Shown: positions 25,231 to 33,630, counted from the stretch's first letter. The stretch: DNA of 64,000 nt from Amycolatopsis azurea DSM 43854 (GCF_001995215.1 NZ_MUXN01000025.1:62001-126000); one strand, 5' to 3'. Made by a program: numbers and translations. Notes: a model not told the origin generated them from the letters alone.

Positions 25231-25674
25231 TCAGGTTCGCTTGCGGCTCGCGATCTCGTCGGAGAGCCGCTGCACGTGAGCGGGGTCCGCGTCCCGGGCA
25301 AGGGCGACGTAATGGTCCATGACGGCCGGTCGGTAGCGCACAGGCAACGTCTGTCCTGGGGCGAGCCGGGTGAGCTCGGTGATCGTGAGGTCTTCATCTG
25401 CGATACCGCGGAACGAGATACCGCCGGCGGTCTCCACGTCGAACATCAGGACCACGCGTGGACTGCCGTCGCTGCTGACCTCCCGCCAGTCGACGAGAAC
25501 GCCGAGCGCAAGCGCCCCCATACGCAGTTCCACAGTGCGCTTCCGTGCCTCACCGCTCAACAGCGGGTTCGGGGCGACGCCCGGGAAGGCGGGCCCGACG
25601 CCGAGCGATTCCCGACTCAGGTCGGGTCTGAGCTGCGCCATCAGATCGTTGAGCTTCTTCTTCGAACCGAACAT
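25231..25674 (-). CDS. Conserved-looking small cytoplasmic protein, function unknown
   Basis: A 147-residue protein starting at ATG 25674. It opens FGSKKKLNDLMAQLRPDL (basic, helical), then has a beta-rich middle (LALGVLVDWREV, GSPRVVLMFDVETAGG, LAPGQTLPVRYRP) and a short helical tail VQRLSDEIASRKR. The middle resembles a small oligonucleotide-binding-like barrel seen in DUF3592-type modules, but I do not assign it. It lies alone, divergent from nothing, 147 bp before the end of the epoxide hydrolase gene. Confidence 0.6.
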   Translation of the reverse strand: MFGSKKKLNDLMAQLRPDLSRESLGVGPAFPGVAPNPLLSGEARKRTVELRMGALALGVLVDWREVSSDGSPRVVLMFDVETAGGISFRGIADEDLTITELTRLAPGQTLPVRYRPAVMDHYVALARDADPAHVQRLSDEIASRKRT

Positions 25675-25821
25675 CCCGACCCCTCACTCACCCCGGTGCC
25701 GGAATCTCGGCCTGGCGCTTCGCCCACCGCGATCGTACGTCACGACCATTCCCTTCCCGGCGAAGAACACGAAGCCGGGTTCCTCGCTATCGACGAACTC
25801 CGTGTGGTCCTCGAACCACGG

Positions 25822-26943
25822 TCAGCGGAAGAGGCGGAAGAACCCGCGCACCTGCTCGATCAGCGACTCCGGCTGCTCCAGGGCGGCGAAGTGGCCGCCT
25901 CGCGGCAGTTCCTCGAACCAGCGTAGGTCGGTGAACCGCAGTTCGGCCTCCCGCCGCGATGGACGGGTTATGTCGCGTGGGTAGACCGACAGCCCGGATG
26001 GCGCGGTCACCTTGTCCCGGAAGTTGGCGAAGCTCTCCCAATACAAACGCGCCGACGACGTGGCCGACGCGGTGAACCAATAGACCGAGATCTCGTCGAG
26101 GATCTTCTGCCGCGACAACGCGTTCTCGGGATGGCCGTCGTTGTCCGTCCACGCCCAGAATTTCTCGGCGATCCAGGCGGCCTGCCCCGCCGGGGAGTCG
26201 GTGAGGCCGTAGCCGAGGGTCTGCGGGCGGGTCGCCTGGATCGCCGAGTACCCCCGGCCGGTGCGCTGGAACTCCTTCTCGGCCTGGAGGTTCGCCAGCT
26301 CCGCGGGCGTCAGGTCGTCGAAGGTGCCTGCCGCCACGGATCCCAGGTTCAGGTGCACGCCGGCGACTCGCTCGGGTGCCACCTCGCCCAGCGCGCCGGA
26401 CACCGCCGAGCCCCAGTCACCACCCTGCGCGCCGTATCGCTGGTAACCCAGCGAAACCATCAACGCGTCCCAGGCGCGCGCGGTGCGAGTGACTCCCCAC
26501 CCGGTCGTCGACGGTTTGTCACTCCAGCCGTACCCGGGCAACGACGGCGCGACCACGTGGAACGCGTCAGCCGGGTCACCGCCGTGCGCGCACGGATCGG
26601 TCAGCGGACCGAGGACGTCCAGGAACTCCAGCACCGAACCCGGCCAGCCGTGTGTGAGCACGAGCGGAAACGCGTCCGGCTCCGGCGATCGGAGGTGCAG
26701 GAAGTGAATGCCCAGCCCGTCGACTGTGTCGCGGTACTGCGGGAAGGCGTTCAGCCGCTCGGCGAACCCGAAGTCGTAGTCCTCGGCCCAGCTGCGGCAC
26801 AGCTCCTGCGCGTAAGCCAGCGGCAACCCCTGCGACCAGTCGTCCACCGGCTCGGGCTCGGGCCACCGCGTCCGTCGCAACCGTTCACGCAGATCCGCGA
26901 TCTCGGCTTCGGTGATGCTGACCTTAAACGGCTCTGCGGCCAT
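25822..26943 (-). CDS. Epoxide hydrolase (alpha/beta hydrolase with EHN domain)
   Basis: A 373-residue enzyme of the microsomal-type epoxide hydrolase family. The N-terminal EHN domain (residues ~5-110) contains LRRTRWPEPEPVDDW. Catalytic features: oxyanion HGWPGS (98-103), nucleophile Asp176 in GGDWGS, and His351 in GGHFAALEQP. It opens epoxides to vicinal diols in the cytosol. The start is ATG 26943 with a GGAAGGAA box upstream. Single gene, no operon partner visible. Confidence 0.85.
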   Translation of the reverse strand: MAAEPFKVSITEAEIADLRERLRRTRWPEPEPVDDWSQGLPLAYAQELCRSWAEDYDFGFAERLNAFPQYRDTVDGLGIHFLHLRSPEPDAFPLVLTHGWPGSVLEFLDVLGPLTDPCAHGGDPADAFHVVAPSLPGYGWSDKPSTTGWGVTRTARAWDALMVSLGYQRYGAQGGDWGSAVSGALGEVAPERVAGVHLNLGSVAAGTFDDLTPAELANLQAEKEFQRTGRGYSAIQATRPQTLGYGLTDSPAGQAAWIAEKFWAWTDNDGHPENALSRQKILDEISVYWFTASATSSARLYWESFANFRDKVTAPSGLSVYPRDITRPSRREAELRFTDLRWFEELPRGGHFAALEQPESLIEQVRGFFRLFR

Positions 26944-27074
26944 AGCGGTGCTTCCTTCCACAGCATGGCGTGACACGAAAAAGCTATTGAAGCCGATCAA
27001 GGGCGAGGACGCGCTCGAGACGGTGCGCACCCGGTCAGCGTCGCGGCCTACCGGAGTCGGCAGAGGCCGGATGA

Positions 27075-27908
27075 TCAGCCGGCCAGCCTGCGGAGCAGGC
27101 TCTCCAGATCGCGTTCGCCGTCGCGGGTCTGGGCGCCGTGGGCCAGTCCGCCTCGGATCAACTGTTCGGCCGCGGGCCGGACGAACTGGCCCGCCCACGC
27201 GTCGTGTTCACGCAGGAGGCCCTCGGCCAGATCAGCGGGAACGATGGCACGTTTGGCCGCGGCGACCACGCCCTCGGGCAGTGCGGCGATGTCGCGGGCG
27301 AGGCGGTCGACGAAGTCGTCGAGTTCATCGGCGGCTATGGCCCGGTTGATCCAGCCGTAGCGTTCCGCGGTCCGCGCGTCGAGCAGGTCGGCGCCGAGCA
27401 CCACCTCCAAAGCGCGGTTGCGGCCGATCCGATCGGCGAGGTACTGAGTGCCGCCGCCCCCGGGGACGATGCCCATGAGGGCCTCGACTTGGCCGATCCC
27501 GGCGCGTCCGATCGCCGCGAACGCCATGTCCGCCGCCGTCACGAACTCCGCCCCTCCGCCACGGGCCAGGCCCGCGAGCTTGACGATCGTCACCTGGGGC
27601 TGATGCCGGAGCAACTCCCCGAGGGCCTGGAAGACGTTGACACCGTCGGGTGTGTCGGCCGCGAGTTCGTCGAAGGCGTCCGGCGCGTCAACGAGTGCCA
27701 TGTCGACGTGGGCGATGAAGAAGTCCGGATCAGCGCTGTCGAACACGATCACCCGGACCGAGTCGTCGTCCCGCAGCCCGGTCAACAGCCGCCGCAGGTC
27801 GGCCATGAGGGCGACGTCCAGGACGTTGACGGGTGGGTTGTCGAGGGTGACACGGGCGATGCCGGCCTCATGGCTCACTCGCAGGGTCGAGTAGGCGTCG
27901 TGGTGCAC
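27075..27908 (-). CDS. Enoyl-CoA hydratase/isomerase family protein
   Basis: A 277-residue crotonase-fold protein starting at GTG 27908 (GGAGA 7 bp upstream). Both catalytic glutamates of the family are in place: GGGAEF and GQVEALMG, followed by the oxyanion turn GIVPGGGGTQYL. It probably hydrates or isomerises an acyl-CoA. It is divergent from an HxlR regulator, which is likely to control it through the 124-bp shared promoter region. Confidence 0.8.
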   Translation of the reverse strand: MHHDAYSTLRVSHEAGIARVTLDNPPVNVLDVALMADLRRLLTGLRDDDSVRVIVFDSADPDFFIAHVDMALVDAPDAFDELAADTPDGVNVFQALGELLRHQPQVTIVKLAGLARGGGAEFVTAADMAFAAIGRAGIGQVEALMGIVPGGGGTQYLADRIGRNRALEVVLGADLLDARTAERYGWINRAIAADELDDFVDRLARDIAALPEGVVAAAKRAIVPADLAEGLLREHDAWAGQFVRPAAEQLIRGGLAHGAQTRDGERDLESLLRRLAG

Positions 27909-27936
27909 GAAAGAATCTCCGATCGGTACCTGTCAG

Positions 27937-27968
27937 GCAGCTAAGTTCCTGATGTATACCTAGACTGC
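27937..27968. promoter_or_regulatory. Imperfect inverted repeat in the HxlR/enoyl-CoA hydratase intergenic region
   Basis: GCAGCTAAGT (27937-27946) and ACCTAGACTGC (27958-27968) form an imperfect dyad around TCCTGATGTAT. It is centred in the divergent promoter region, the expected place for the HxlR operator. GTATAC in the right half resembles half-sites of other HxlR-family operators. Confidence 0.4.
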
Positions 27969-28032
27969 GGCGACGGAAGACCGGCGTCAATAACGCACTT
28001 TCGGCATCGTAAGGATCGTGGAGGATACCGAT

Positions 28033-28413
28033 ATGGCCACTCCGGACACGGACGTCGTCTACCGGGCCGACTGCCCCAGTCGCCCGATCCTCGATCAGAT
28101 CGCCGACAAGTGGTCGATGATGGTGATGACCGTCCTCGGCAGGCCCCGCCGGTTCAACGACATCAAGCGCCACCTCGAAGGCGTGACCCAGCGGGTCCTG
28201 ACCCAGACCCTGCGCCGCTTGGAACGCAACGGGATGATCGAACGGCGTGTGCTGCCGACCTCACCGGTCGGCGTCGAGTACTCCCTTACCCCGCTCGGCG
28301 AATCCCTGCGCGAACCCTTCGGTCGCTTGTACGACTGGACGACCGCCCACGCGGACGAGATCCAGAACTGCCAGCGGAGCTACGACCAGCGTCGTCACGC
28401 CGAAGGAACGTAG
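28033..28413 (+). CDS. HxlR-family transcriptional regulator
   Basis: A 126-residue winged-helix protein. ATG 28033 is preferred over GTG 28018 because a perfect GGAGG (28020-28024) lies 8 bp before it. The HxlR pattern is clear: CPSRPILDQIADKWSMMV, RFNDIKRHLEGVTQRVLTQTLRRLERNG (recognition helix), and the wing RRVLPTSPVGVEYSLT. The N-terminal Cys could act as a thiol sensor, as in quinone- or aldehyde-responsive members. It probably controls itself and the divergent crotonase gene. A hairpin terminator follows. Confidence 0.85.
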   Translation: MATPDTDVVYRADCPSRPILDQIADKWSMMVMTVLGRPRRFNDIKRHLEGVTQRVLTQTLRRLERNGMIERRVLPTSPVGVEYSLTPLGESLREPFGRLYDWTTAHADEIQNCQRSYDQRRHAEGT

Positions 28414-28418
28414 TCGCA

Positions 28419-28452
28419 GGCGGCCCCGCTCCCTGGCGGGAGTGGGGCCGCC
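28419..28452 (+). terminator. Hairpin terminator of the HxlR gene
   Basis: Arms of 15 bp (28419-28433 and 28438-28452) with a single G:U pair and a TGGC loop, beginning 6 bp after the stop. No T-run. Confidence 0.7.
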
Positions 28453-28593
28453 GTCACGCGGTCAGTTGACGTACACCGAGTAGCCGATGCCACCCGACCT
28501 GGTGCCGTCGCCTGCGTCGTCCTCGTAAACGGGATGACCTTGTTTCGGCTTCGCCAATAGTCTCCGGTGGACAAGGCAGCAGGAGGAGTGAGC

Positions 28594-29385
28594 GTGGCCA
28601 GCCATTTCGGGGCGATCGGGATCGAGGTCGCCGACCAGGACGAGTTCTCGGAGCGGGTGGTCTCGCTGATCAGCGCGGGCACGGCCCGGCAGATCGCTCC
28701 GAAGGTCAGCGAGCACGTGTGGACGGATTCTTCCGGTGCCCGGTTGGTCGCGCAGGTCCGTAAAGGTGAGCTCGAGTTCCTCCTGCCGTGTCTGGCAGGC
28801 ACAACGCCCGCGGTACCGGTGCGCGACGTTCACCTCGTCGGCGACGAGACTGTGATGCTCGAACTCCTCGACGGCGTCGAGGGAGAGATGGTCTGCCCTG
28901 TCGCGGTGGAGCTGGAAGACCGAGCGGTCCTCGCCCACTCCGGCGGGCGAATCGAAAAGGGATCCCTGGTGCTGGCGGCTCTGGCCGAAGAAGTCACCGT
29001 GCACGCCGACGCCGAGGTCTACTCGGCCTCGCAGGACGGTGACGAGCCGAAATTCGCCGAAGACTTCTTCATCCCCTCCGGGGTTTTCTCGCCCACGGAA
29101 CCTTCGCCCGACTGGACGCCCTCAGCACACGCGCTGTTCGCCGGCGAGGTCATCGAGGCCGGCACCCCCGTGAATACCTTTACCGGCAAGGCATTTCATC
29201 GGGTCCGGGTCCGCACCATCGCCGCTATCGAACTCGACGTCGCCATCGCGGCCACCGACCTCGAGCAGCCACCCGTGCGCGGCAACATCGTGTCCGGAAC
29301 CTTCTTCCTGACCGGAAGTCTGGGGCTACAGCCACCCGACCCCGCGGAAATCCCGTCGAAGCGGCGGCGCTGGTTCCGGCGATAA
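28594..29385 (+). CDS. Unrecognised 263-residue cytoplasmic protein
   Basis: The start GTG 28594 is chosen because AGGAGG (28581-28586) lies 7 bp upstream; GTG at 28567 or 28588 are less well spaced. The protein is acidic, beta-rich and without membrane segments. It has a repeated pattern of polar strands: a SEHVWTDSSGARLVAQV region, CPVAVELEDRAVLAHSGG, then a hydrophilic middle and FFLTGSLGL near the end, closing on the basic tail SKRRRWFRR. I recognise no family. It is followed by two dispersed palindromic repeats, not by a partner gene. Confidence 0.6.
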   Translation: MASHFGAIGIEVADQDEFSERVVSLISAGTARQIAPKVSEHVWTDSSGARLVAQVRKGELEFLLPCLAGTTPAVPVRDVHLVGDETVMLELLDGVEGEMVCPVAVELEDRAVLAHSGGRIEKGSLVLAALAEEVTVHADAEVYSASQDGDEPKFAEDFFIPSGVFSPTEPSPDWTPSAHALFAGEVIEAGTPVNTFTGKAFHRVRVRTIAAIELDVAIAATDLEQPPVRGNIVSGTFFLTGSLGLQPPDPAEIPSKRRRWFRR

Positions 29386-29418
29386 GCCTTCTATTGAGGG
29401 GTAAGTCGAAGGTGGCGT

Positions 29419-29506
29419 GTTCAGTCGCTCGCCCGCACACCGACCTCGGGTGTTGCGAAAGCCACTTCCGCAACGTTGAAGGTTGCGAAAGTGGCTTTCG
29501 CAACGC
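29419..29506. repeat. 88-bp dispersed repeat, copy 2
   Basis: Same orientation and length as copy 1 (7986-8073). The palindromic arms here carry substitutions (ACTTCCGC in the left arm, AAGGTT in the centre) and so are imperfect, while the one-sided flank TCGCCCGCAC..CCGACCTCGGGT is kept. The right arm GTTGCGAAAGTGGCTTTCGC is unchanged. Confidence 0.75.
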
Positions 29507-29525
29507 TGATCGCCACCGAACACCG

Positions 29526-29580
29526 GTCCGTGAAGGCCTCCTTGAGGGACTCTGGGTCCCTCAAGGAGGCCTTCACGGAC
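29526..29580. repeat. 25-bp-arm palindrome of the GTGAAGGCC family
   Basis: Arms 29526-29550 and 29556-29580 are exact complements around TCTGG. The core GTCCGTGAAGGCCTCCTT is shared with the palindromes at 2087 and 41424. It lies 20 bp after the previous dispersed repeat and could terminate transcription from the 263-residue gene. Confidence 0.75.
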
Positions 29581-29637
29581 TTGGCACCTGACAGGACACC
29601 TTGCCTTTCTGCTCGACAACTAGGGAAAGATTGACTC

Positions 29638-30165
29638 GTGCGTGATTGGCCTACCCTCCGAACCGGTGAGATCCCCTCGCCGGAGTTGGTCGCCGCCTGG
29701 ATAGCGCTGGGCTTGGCGCCTACCGAGCGGATCCCTCTCTGGGCAGCGCATTGGCTCGTGCACGGCTACGACGGGCCGGGCCTCCGGACGCTGGCAGGCT
29801 TGAGCGGAACGGATTCCCACGAAGTGCACGACGTCGTGCGCGACGCCCTCGCCGAGTGCCACACGTCGATCCCGGAATCGGTTACGGCCGCGGCACAGAC
29901 CGTCTTCACCCAGCTCGCCCGCCTGCACGCCGACGGCTTGGTCAGTGAGAAATGGATCGTCAACGAAGTCGACGGCATCCTCATCCGGACCGGGTATCCC
30001 GAGAGCCTCCTCGACCTTCCCCTCGGCGGGGTCTGGTACCTCATTGACGAGTGGGGTGAAAGCTGGGGCCGGACCACGCACCAACTCGAGGCAGAGGTCC
30101 GGAAGGCGTGCGCCGCTCAACTCGCCGCAGGCCTGAGCGATCAGGGTGCGATCACGGGGAAGTAG
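29638..30165 (+). CDS. Unrecognised 175-residue cytoplasmic protein
   Basis: It starts at GTG 29638, with GGGAAAGA about 8 bp upstream. The protein is mostly helical, with a WPTLRTGEIPSPELVAAWIALGL N-terminal region, an APTERIPLWAAHWLVHGYDG segment and a final helix LEAEVRKACAAQLAAGL. No catalytic or nucleic-acid-binding motif is apparent. It stands alone between the repeat cluster and the convergent dehydrogenase-fold gene; the 135 bp downstream hold no gene. Confidence 0.6.
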   Translation: MRDWPTLRTGEIPSPELVAAWIALGLAPTERIPLWAAHWLVHGYDGPGLRTLAGLSGTDSHEVHDVVRDALAECHTSIPESVTAAAQTVFTQLARLHADGLVSEKWIVNEVDGILIRTGYPESLLDLPLGGVWYLIDEWGESWGRTTHQLEAEVRKACAAQLAAGLSDQGAITGK

Positions 30166-30300
30166 GTCTGTACTTCGCCGGTCGACGTGTCGAAGTAGCC
30201 CGCCAGTTCGAGATCCCGCTTTCGATGCTGGACTTGCCCCCTGGGCCTCTTCGAGCAGCGGCTGGACGTCAGGCCGCGGCGGGCGATCGGCCGGCTTCGG

Positions 30301-30972
30301 CTAGCCGTCGATCGCCTTGTCGATGGGGGTTTCGCCGCCGACCACCACATAGATCCGCCCGGCGGTGCCGGGCCGGTCGAGGAGCGCCGCGAGCACCGCG
30401 GCGACGTCTTCCCTGGCGATTTGGTCGAACCTGGCGCCCTTCGGCCCGATCCTGTCCCCTGCGGTGAGTTCGACGGTGCCTTCGCCCTCGTCGTCGGTGA
30501 GCACGCCGGGCCGCAGTACCGTCCAGTCGAGCCCGTCGCGGGCGAAGATGTGTTCCTCGGCGGCCCGCTTGGCCCGCAGGTAGGTGGCGTATCCGTCACC
30601 GATGCCGGGGTCGTCGGCACTGCCCACGTTGATGGAGCTGACGTGCAGGAACCGTCGCACACCGGCCTGTTCCGCCGCGTCCATGACCAGCACGACCGCG
30701 GCCCGGTCCATGCTGTCCCGGCGTGCGGAGGTGGCACTGCTGCCCGAGCCTGCCGAGAAGACGGCAGCGTCCGCGCCGACGAGGATCGCGGCCACCTCGT
30801 CGACCGTGGCGTGTTCGAGGTCGAGGACGGCGCCCTCGCCGCCTGCCCGTTCGATGTCGTCGACGTGGCCGGGATCGCGCACGATGCCGACGACGGAGTC
30901 ACCACGTCCGGCGAGGAGCCGGGTCAACCGCAGGGCGACCTTTCCGTGGCCGCCGGCGATGACGATCCTCAT
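30301..30972 (-). CDS. NAD(P)-binding Rossmann-fold protein (atypical SDR, NmrA/YwnB-like)
   Basis: A 223-residue atypical short-chain dehydrogenase. The N-terminal nucleotide site is GGHGKVALRL, followed by IVRDPGH; the mid-part shows LHVSSINV and YLRAKRAAEEHI (Tyr-x3-Lys is replaced by a YLRAK layout), then LDWTVLRPG. This pattern is typical of YwnB/NAD-dependent epimerase-like SDRs whose role is often redox sensing. ATG 30972 overlaps the stop of the upstream membrane-protein gene by 4 bp, so the two are cotranscribed. Confidence 0.75.
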   Translation of the reverse strand: MRIVIAGGHGKVALRLTRLLAGRGDSVVGIVRDPGHVDDIERAGGEGAVLDLEHATVDEVAAILVGADAAVFSAGSGSSATSARRDSMDRAAVVLVMDAAEQAGVRRFLHVSSINVGSADDPGIGDGYATYLRAKRAAEEHIFARDGLDWTVLRPGVLTDDEGEGTVELTAGDRIGPKGARFDQIAREDVAAVLAALLDRPGTAGRIYVVVGGETPIDKAIDG

Positions 30973-31733
30973 GCGACACCCTTCCGCGACCGCAAAGCCT
31001 CGGCGGCTTGCCAGGCCTCGTCGATCGGCACGATCCACTCGTCCTGGAGGTCGATCGACCTGTCGTCGACCCGGATGCGCAGGGCGGGCCCGGCGCTGGG
31101 CGTGATCGCGTACGACAGCCCGATTTCGACTTCGTCGCCGCCGGGCAGGTCGATGACCTCGACCTCGGCGATGCCCGGGAACGGGGCCGCGACGTCGTGG
31201 TCGTCGTCGAGGTTGCGGCGGACTTTGCGCCGGATCCGCACGGCGACCTCGTCCTCGCGGATCAGGAACCAGCCGTCGGGCTCGTCCCGGAGCGCGAAGG
31301 ACAATTCAGCCGTCGCGCCGACGAGGTCACCCTTGGGGCGGGCCAGCACCGAGGCCGCCGCGTTCCGGACCGCGAGCCACGGCACGAGCGAGAGGACGAC
31401 CAGCACGGCGATGGCGATGAGCAGCCGACTCTCCCCGTCACGCCAGCTCAGCACCCCGACCGCGCCGTAGACCCCGGCGACGACACCGCTGATCGCCGCG
31501 ACCCGGCTCCAGCGCACGGGCGAGTTCCGCCGTGCGTACCCGAACAGCAGCAGGATCAACGCGAACGCGAGGAACCCCAGAACCGGCAGGATCGAGACCC
31601 GGTTCCGTTTCCCTGCAAAGGAAACGACGCACAGAGCCACCAAGGCGATCGGGCCGAGCGACATCGCGATCAGGTACCTGCGCCGGGCGGCGGCGAACGC
31701 CGACTCGCTGTCCGGCGCGGATGGTGTGCTCAT
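30969..31733 (-). CDS. Membrane protein with four helices and a cytoplasmic tail
   Basis: A 254-residue protein starting at ATG 31733, with GGGGGAG upstream. Four membrane helices lie between about residues 20 and 125, in two pairs separated by the basic loop YARRNSPVRWSR. The C-terminal 120 residues are a soluble beta-rich domain with FLIREDEVAVRIRRKVRR. I recognise no family. It is coupled to the SDR gene downstream, and its upstream neighbour is the MarR gene on the same strand (40 bp gap). Confidence 0.65.
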   Translation of the reverse strand: MSTPSAPDSESAFAAARRRYLIAMSLGPIALVALCVVSFAGKRNRVSILPVLGFLAFALILLLFGYARRNSPVRWSRVAAISGVVAGVYGAVGVLSWRDGESRLLIAIAVLVVLSLVPWLAVRNAAASVLARPKGDLVGATAELSFALRDEPDGWFLIREDEVAVRIRRKVRRNLDDDHDVAAPFPGIAEVEVIDLPGGDEVEIGLSYAITPSAGPALRIRVDDRSIDLQDEWIVPIDEAWQAAEALRSRKGVA

Positions 31734-31773
31734 GTGTTTCTCCCCCGTGGCTCGTAGCGCCGCGCGACGCTCG

Positions 31774-32325
31774 TCAAAGCACCGTACCGGCATCACCGAC
31801 CTGCGAAACGCTGTGATCACCGCACCGGCTCTGGACCTCGCCGAGGAGCACCCGCAGCAGTGAGGCGAGCTGGTCCCGCTGCTCGTCGCTCAGCCCGGAA
31901 ACCAGGCCGAATTCCCGCTCCAGCACGCGATCGACGGTCTGTTCCACCAGCGCGTGCCCGGCCGGGGTCAGCGTCACGTACACGGTACGACTGGGTGGTT
32001 CGGAGTGCCGCTCGACCAGCCCGTCGCGTTCGGCGCGGGCCACTCGCTGCGAGATCGCCCCCGCCGTGACCAAGGTCAGCTTCGCCAGTTCCCTGGTCGT
32101 CAGCGAGTACGGGGGCGAGCTGCGCCGAAGGACGCTGAGCAGGTCGAGGGTGGCCGGATCGACGTCCGAGTCGGCAAGGACGCGGCGCCGGTCCTCACCG
32201 AACAGCTTGGCCAGCTGCCACACCCGGGTCACGATGCCGATGGACGCGGTCGAGGTGCCGGGCCGTTCGCGCCGCCACGCCGCCTCGATCTCGTCCACGG
32301 CGTCCTTTTCGGACGCTGCACTCAT
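31774..32325 (-). CDS. MarR-family transcriptional regulator
   Basis: A 183-residue winged-helix regulator. The recognition region is YSLTTRELAKLTLVTAGAISQRVARAERDGLVER, with wing SEPPSRTVYVTLTPAGH, in the usual MarR order. The N-terminal 35 residues are an extra hydrophilic extension. It is divergent from an SDR gene, with a TTTAG-n2-CTAAA dyad between them, so it probably controls that gene and itself. Confidence 0.85.
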   Translation of the reverse strand: MSAASEKDAVDEIEAAWRRERPGTSTASIGIVTRVWQLAKLFGEDRRRVLADSDVDPATLDLLSVLRRSSPPYSLTTRELAKLTLVTAGAISQRVARAERDGLVERHSEPPSRTVYVTLTPAGHALVEQTVDRVLEREFGLVSGLSDEQRDQLASLLRVLLGEVQSRCGDHSVSQVGDAGTVL

Positions 32326-32372
32326 CCCAGACCTCCACGGTGGTTGTCGTCCACGCTGCGCTCAGCCTATCA

Positions 32373-32384
32373 TTTAGGTCTAAA
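32373..32384. promoter_or_regulatory. Candidate MarR operator TTTAG-GT-CTAAA
   Basis: A perfect 5-bp dyad with 2-nt spacer (32373-32377, 32380-32384) in the 94-bp gap between the divergent MarR and SDR genes. AT-rich dyads of this size and placement are typical for MarR-family operators. It lies 36 bp before the SDR start, and an AGGAGG site precedes ATG 32420. Confidence 0.55.
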
Positions 32385-32419
32385 CGTGAGCCTGAACCGA
32401 CGCGTACGAAGGAGGATGG

Positions 32420-33145
32420 ATGACTCGGACGATCCTGGTCACCGGTGGGGGCACGGGCATCGGCAAGGCCGTGGCGGCGAAATTCGCGACGTCCGGCGCG
32501 GTCGTGTACGTCACCGGACGTCGCAAGGACGTGCTGGTCTCGGCGGCGGCCGAGCTGGGCCCGTCGGTCCGGCCGCTCGTCTGCGACAGCACCGATCCCG
32601 AGCAGGTGACCGCCGCGCTGGCCGGACTGGACGGGCCGATCGACGTGCTGGTCAACAACGCCGGTGGCAACACCGACTTCGATCTCCCCGAGCAGGACGG
32701 GCTCGCCGGGGTCCTCGCACGCTGGCGGGCCAATCTGGACGCCAACCTGATCAGCGCGGTGCTGACCACCACCGCGGTCGAGGACGACCTGGCCGAAGGC
32801 GGATCGGTGATCCACATCGGCTCCATCGCCGCGGATCAGGGCGCCGGATCGTACGGCGCGGCCAAGGCCGGGCTCGCGTCGTGGAACGTCGACCTGGCCA
32901 AGCAACTCGGCGCCCGCAAGATCACCGCGAACGTGGTGTCACCGGGCTACATCCGCGAAACCGAATTCTTCCGCGACAAACTCCCCGCCGAGCGAGCCGA
33001 GCAACTGGTCGACGCGACCAGCACCGGCCGCGCCGGGATTCCCGCCGACATCGCCGAAACGGTGTACTTCCTTGCTTCCGCCGGCGCCCGGCACATCACC
33101 GGGCAGACCTTCGGTGTGAACGGCGGCGCCTATCCGACCAGGTGA
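32420..33145 (+). CDS. Classical short-chain dehydrogenase/reductase
   Basis: A 241-residue SDR with the canonical set: TGGGTGIGKA cofactor loop near residue 8, NNAGG, catalytic Ser in IHIGSIA and YGAAK (Tyr-x3-Lys), then VVSPGYIRET. The arginine in TGRRKD after strand 2 favours NADP(H). ATG 32420 has AAGGAGG 5 bp upstream. It is likely under control of the divergent MarR repressor. Substrate unknown. Confidence 0.85.
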   Translation: MTRTILVTGGGTGIGKAVAAKFATSGAVVYVTGRRKDVLVSAAAELGPSVRPLVCDSTDPEQVTAALAGLDGPIDVLVNNAGGNTDFDLPEQDGLAGVLARWRANLDANLISAVLTTTAVEDDLAEGGSVIHIGSIAADQGAGSYGAAKAGLASWNVDLAKQLGARKITANVVSPGYIRETEFFRDKLPAERAEQLVDATSTGRAGIPADIAETVYFLASAGARHITGQTFGVNGGAYPTR

Positions 33146-33156
33146 CGGCCGGGAGG

Positions 33157-33630
33157 TCACAGGCTCTCGGCTTCTTCCTTGGTGATCGGGATGAGGTCGC
33201 CGCCCATGCTGTCGCGTTCGAGCTTGCTGCGGACATGGCTGCTCAGCCATCCCGAGGCCGTGTGCGTCTCCTCCAGGTCGTACCCCTGGGGACTGATCCA
33301 CGTCCGGATCGCCAGAACCGTCTTGCCGAGCTCGATGAGCTTGAAGTACTCGTACCTGCCATCGGCCGGGTCGAACATGTGGACACGGGCATGCCTGATC
33401 GCCTCGAACCGGAGCCCGGCCTCCTCCGTGACGGGATGCGCTTTGGCTGCCGACTCTCCGGACTCGATCCTGCTCAGCACATCCTCCGGCTCCCAAACGA
33501 GCTTGTCGGTGAACGATTCCTGACGTACGACACCGTGCTCGTCGACCCACCGACGGGACATCAGCGCGGGTTCCTCCACGTGCGGGAACGCCTTGGTCAC
33601 GATCGCGAAGTACTGGTACTGACGGTTCAT
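33157..33630 (-). CDS. Small cytoplasmic protein, candidate immunity protein of the ALF-repeat toxin
   Basis: A 157-residue soluble protein starting at ATG 33630 with AGAGG upstream, 70 bp downstream of the stop of the 1445-residue secreted ALF protein, same strand. No signal peptide. It has an alternating strand/helix layout (YQYFAIVTKAFPHVEEP, then RHARVHMFDPADGRYEYFKL, and a C-terminal helix SGWLSSHVRSKLERD) without a known motif. Size, location and lack of an export signal are what one expects from the immunity partner of a polymorphic toxin; this is inference from position only. Confidence 0.55.
   Translation of the reverse strand: MNRQYQYFAIVTKAFPHVEEPALMSRRWVDEHGVVRQESFTDKLVWEPEDVLSRIESGESAAKAHPVTEEAGLRFEAIRHARVHMFDPADGRYEYFKLIELGKTVLAIRTWISPQGYDLEETHTASGWLSSHVRSKLERDSMGGDLIPITKEEAESL

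Noticed and set aside
29638..30165. A toxin or antitoxin next to the repeats
   Set aside because: No matching partner gene and no toxin motif; the 175-residue protein stands alone.
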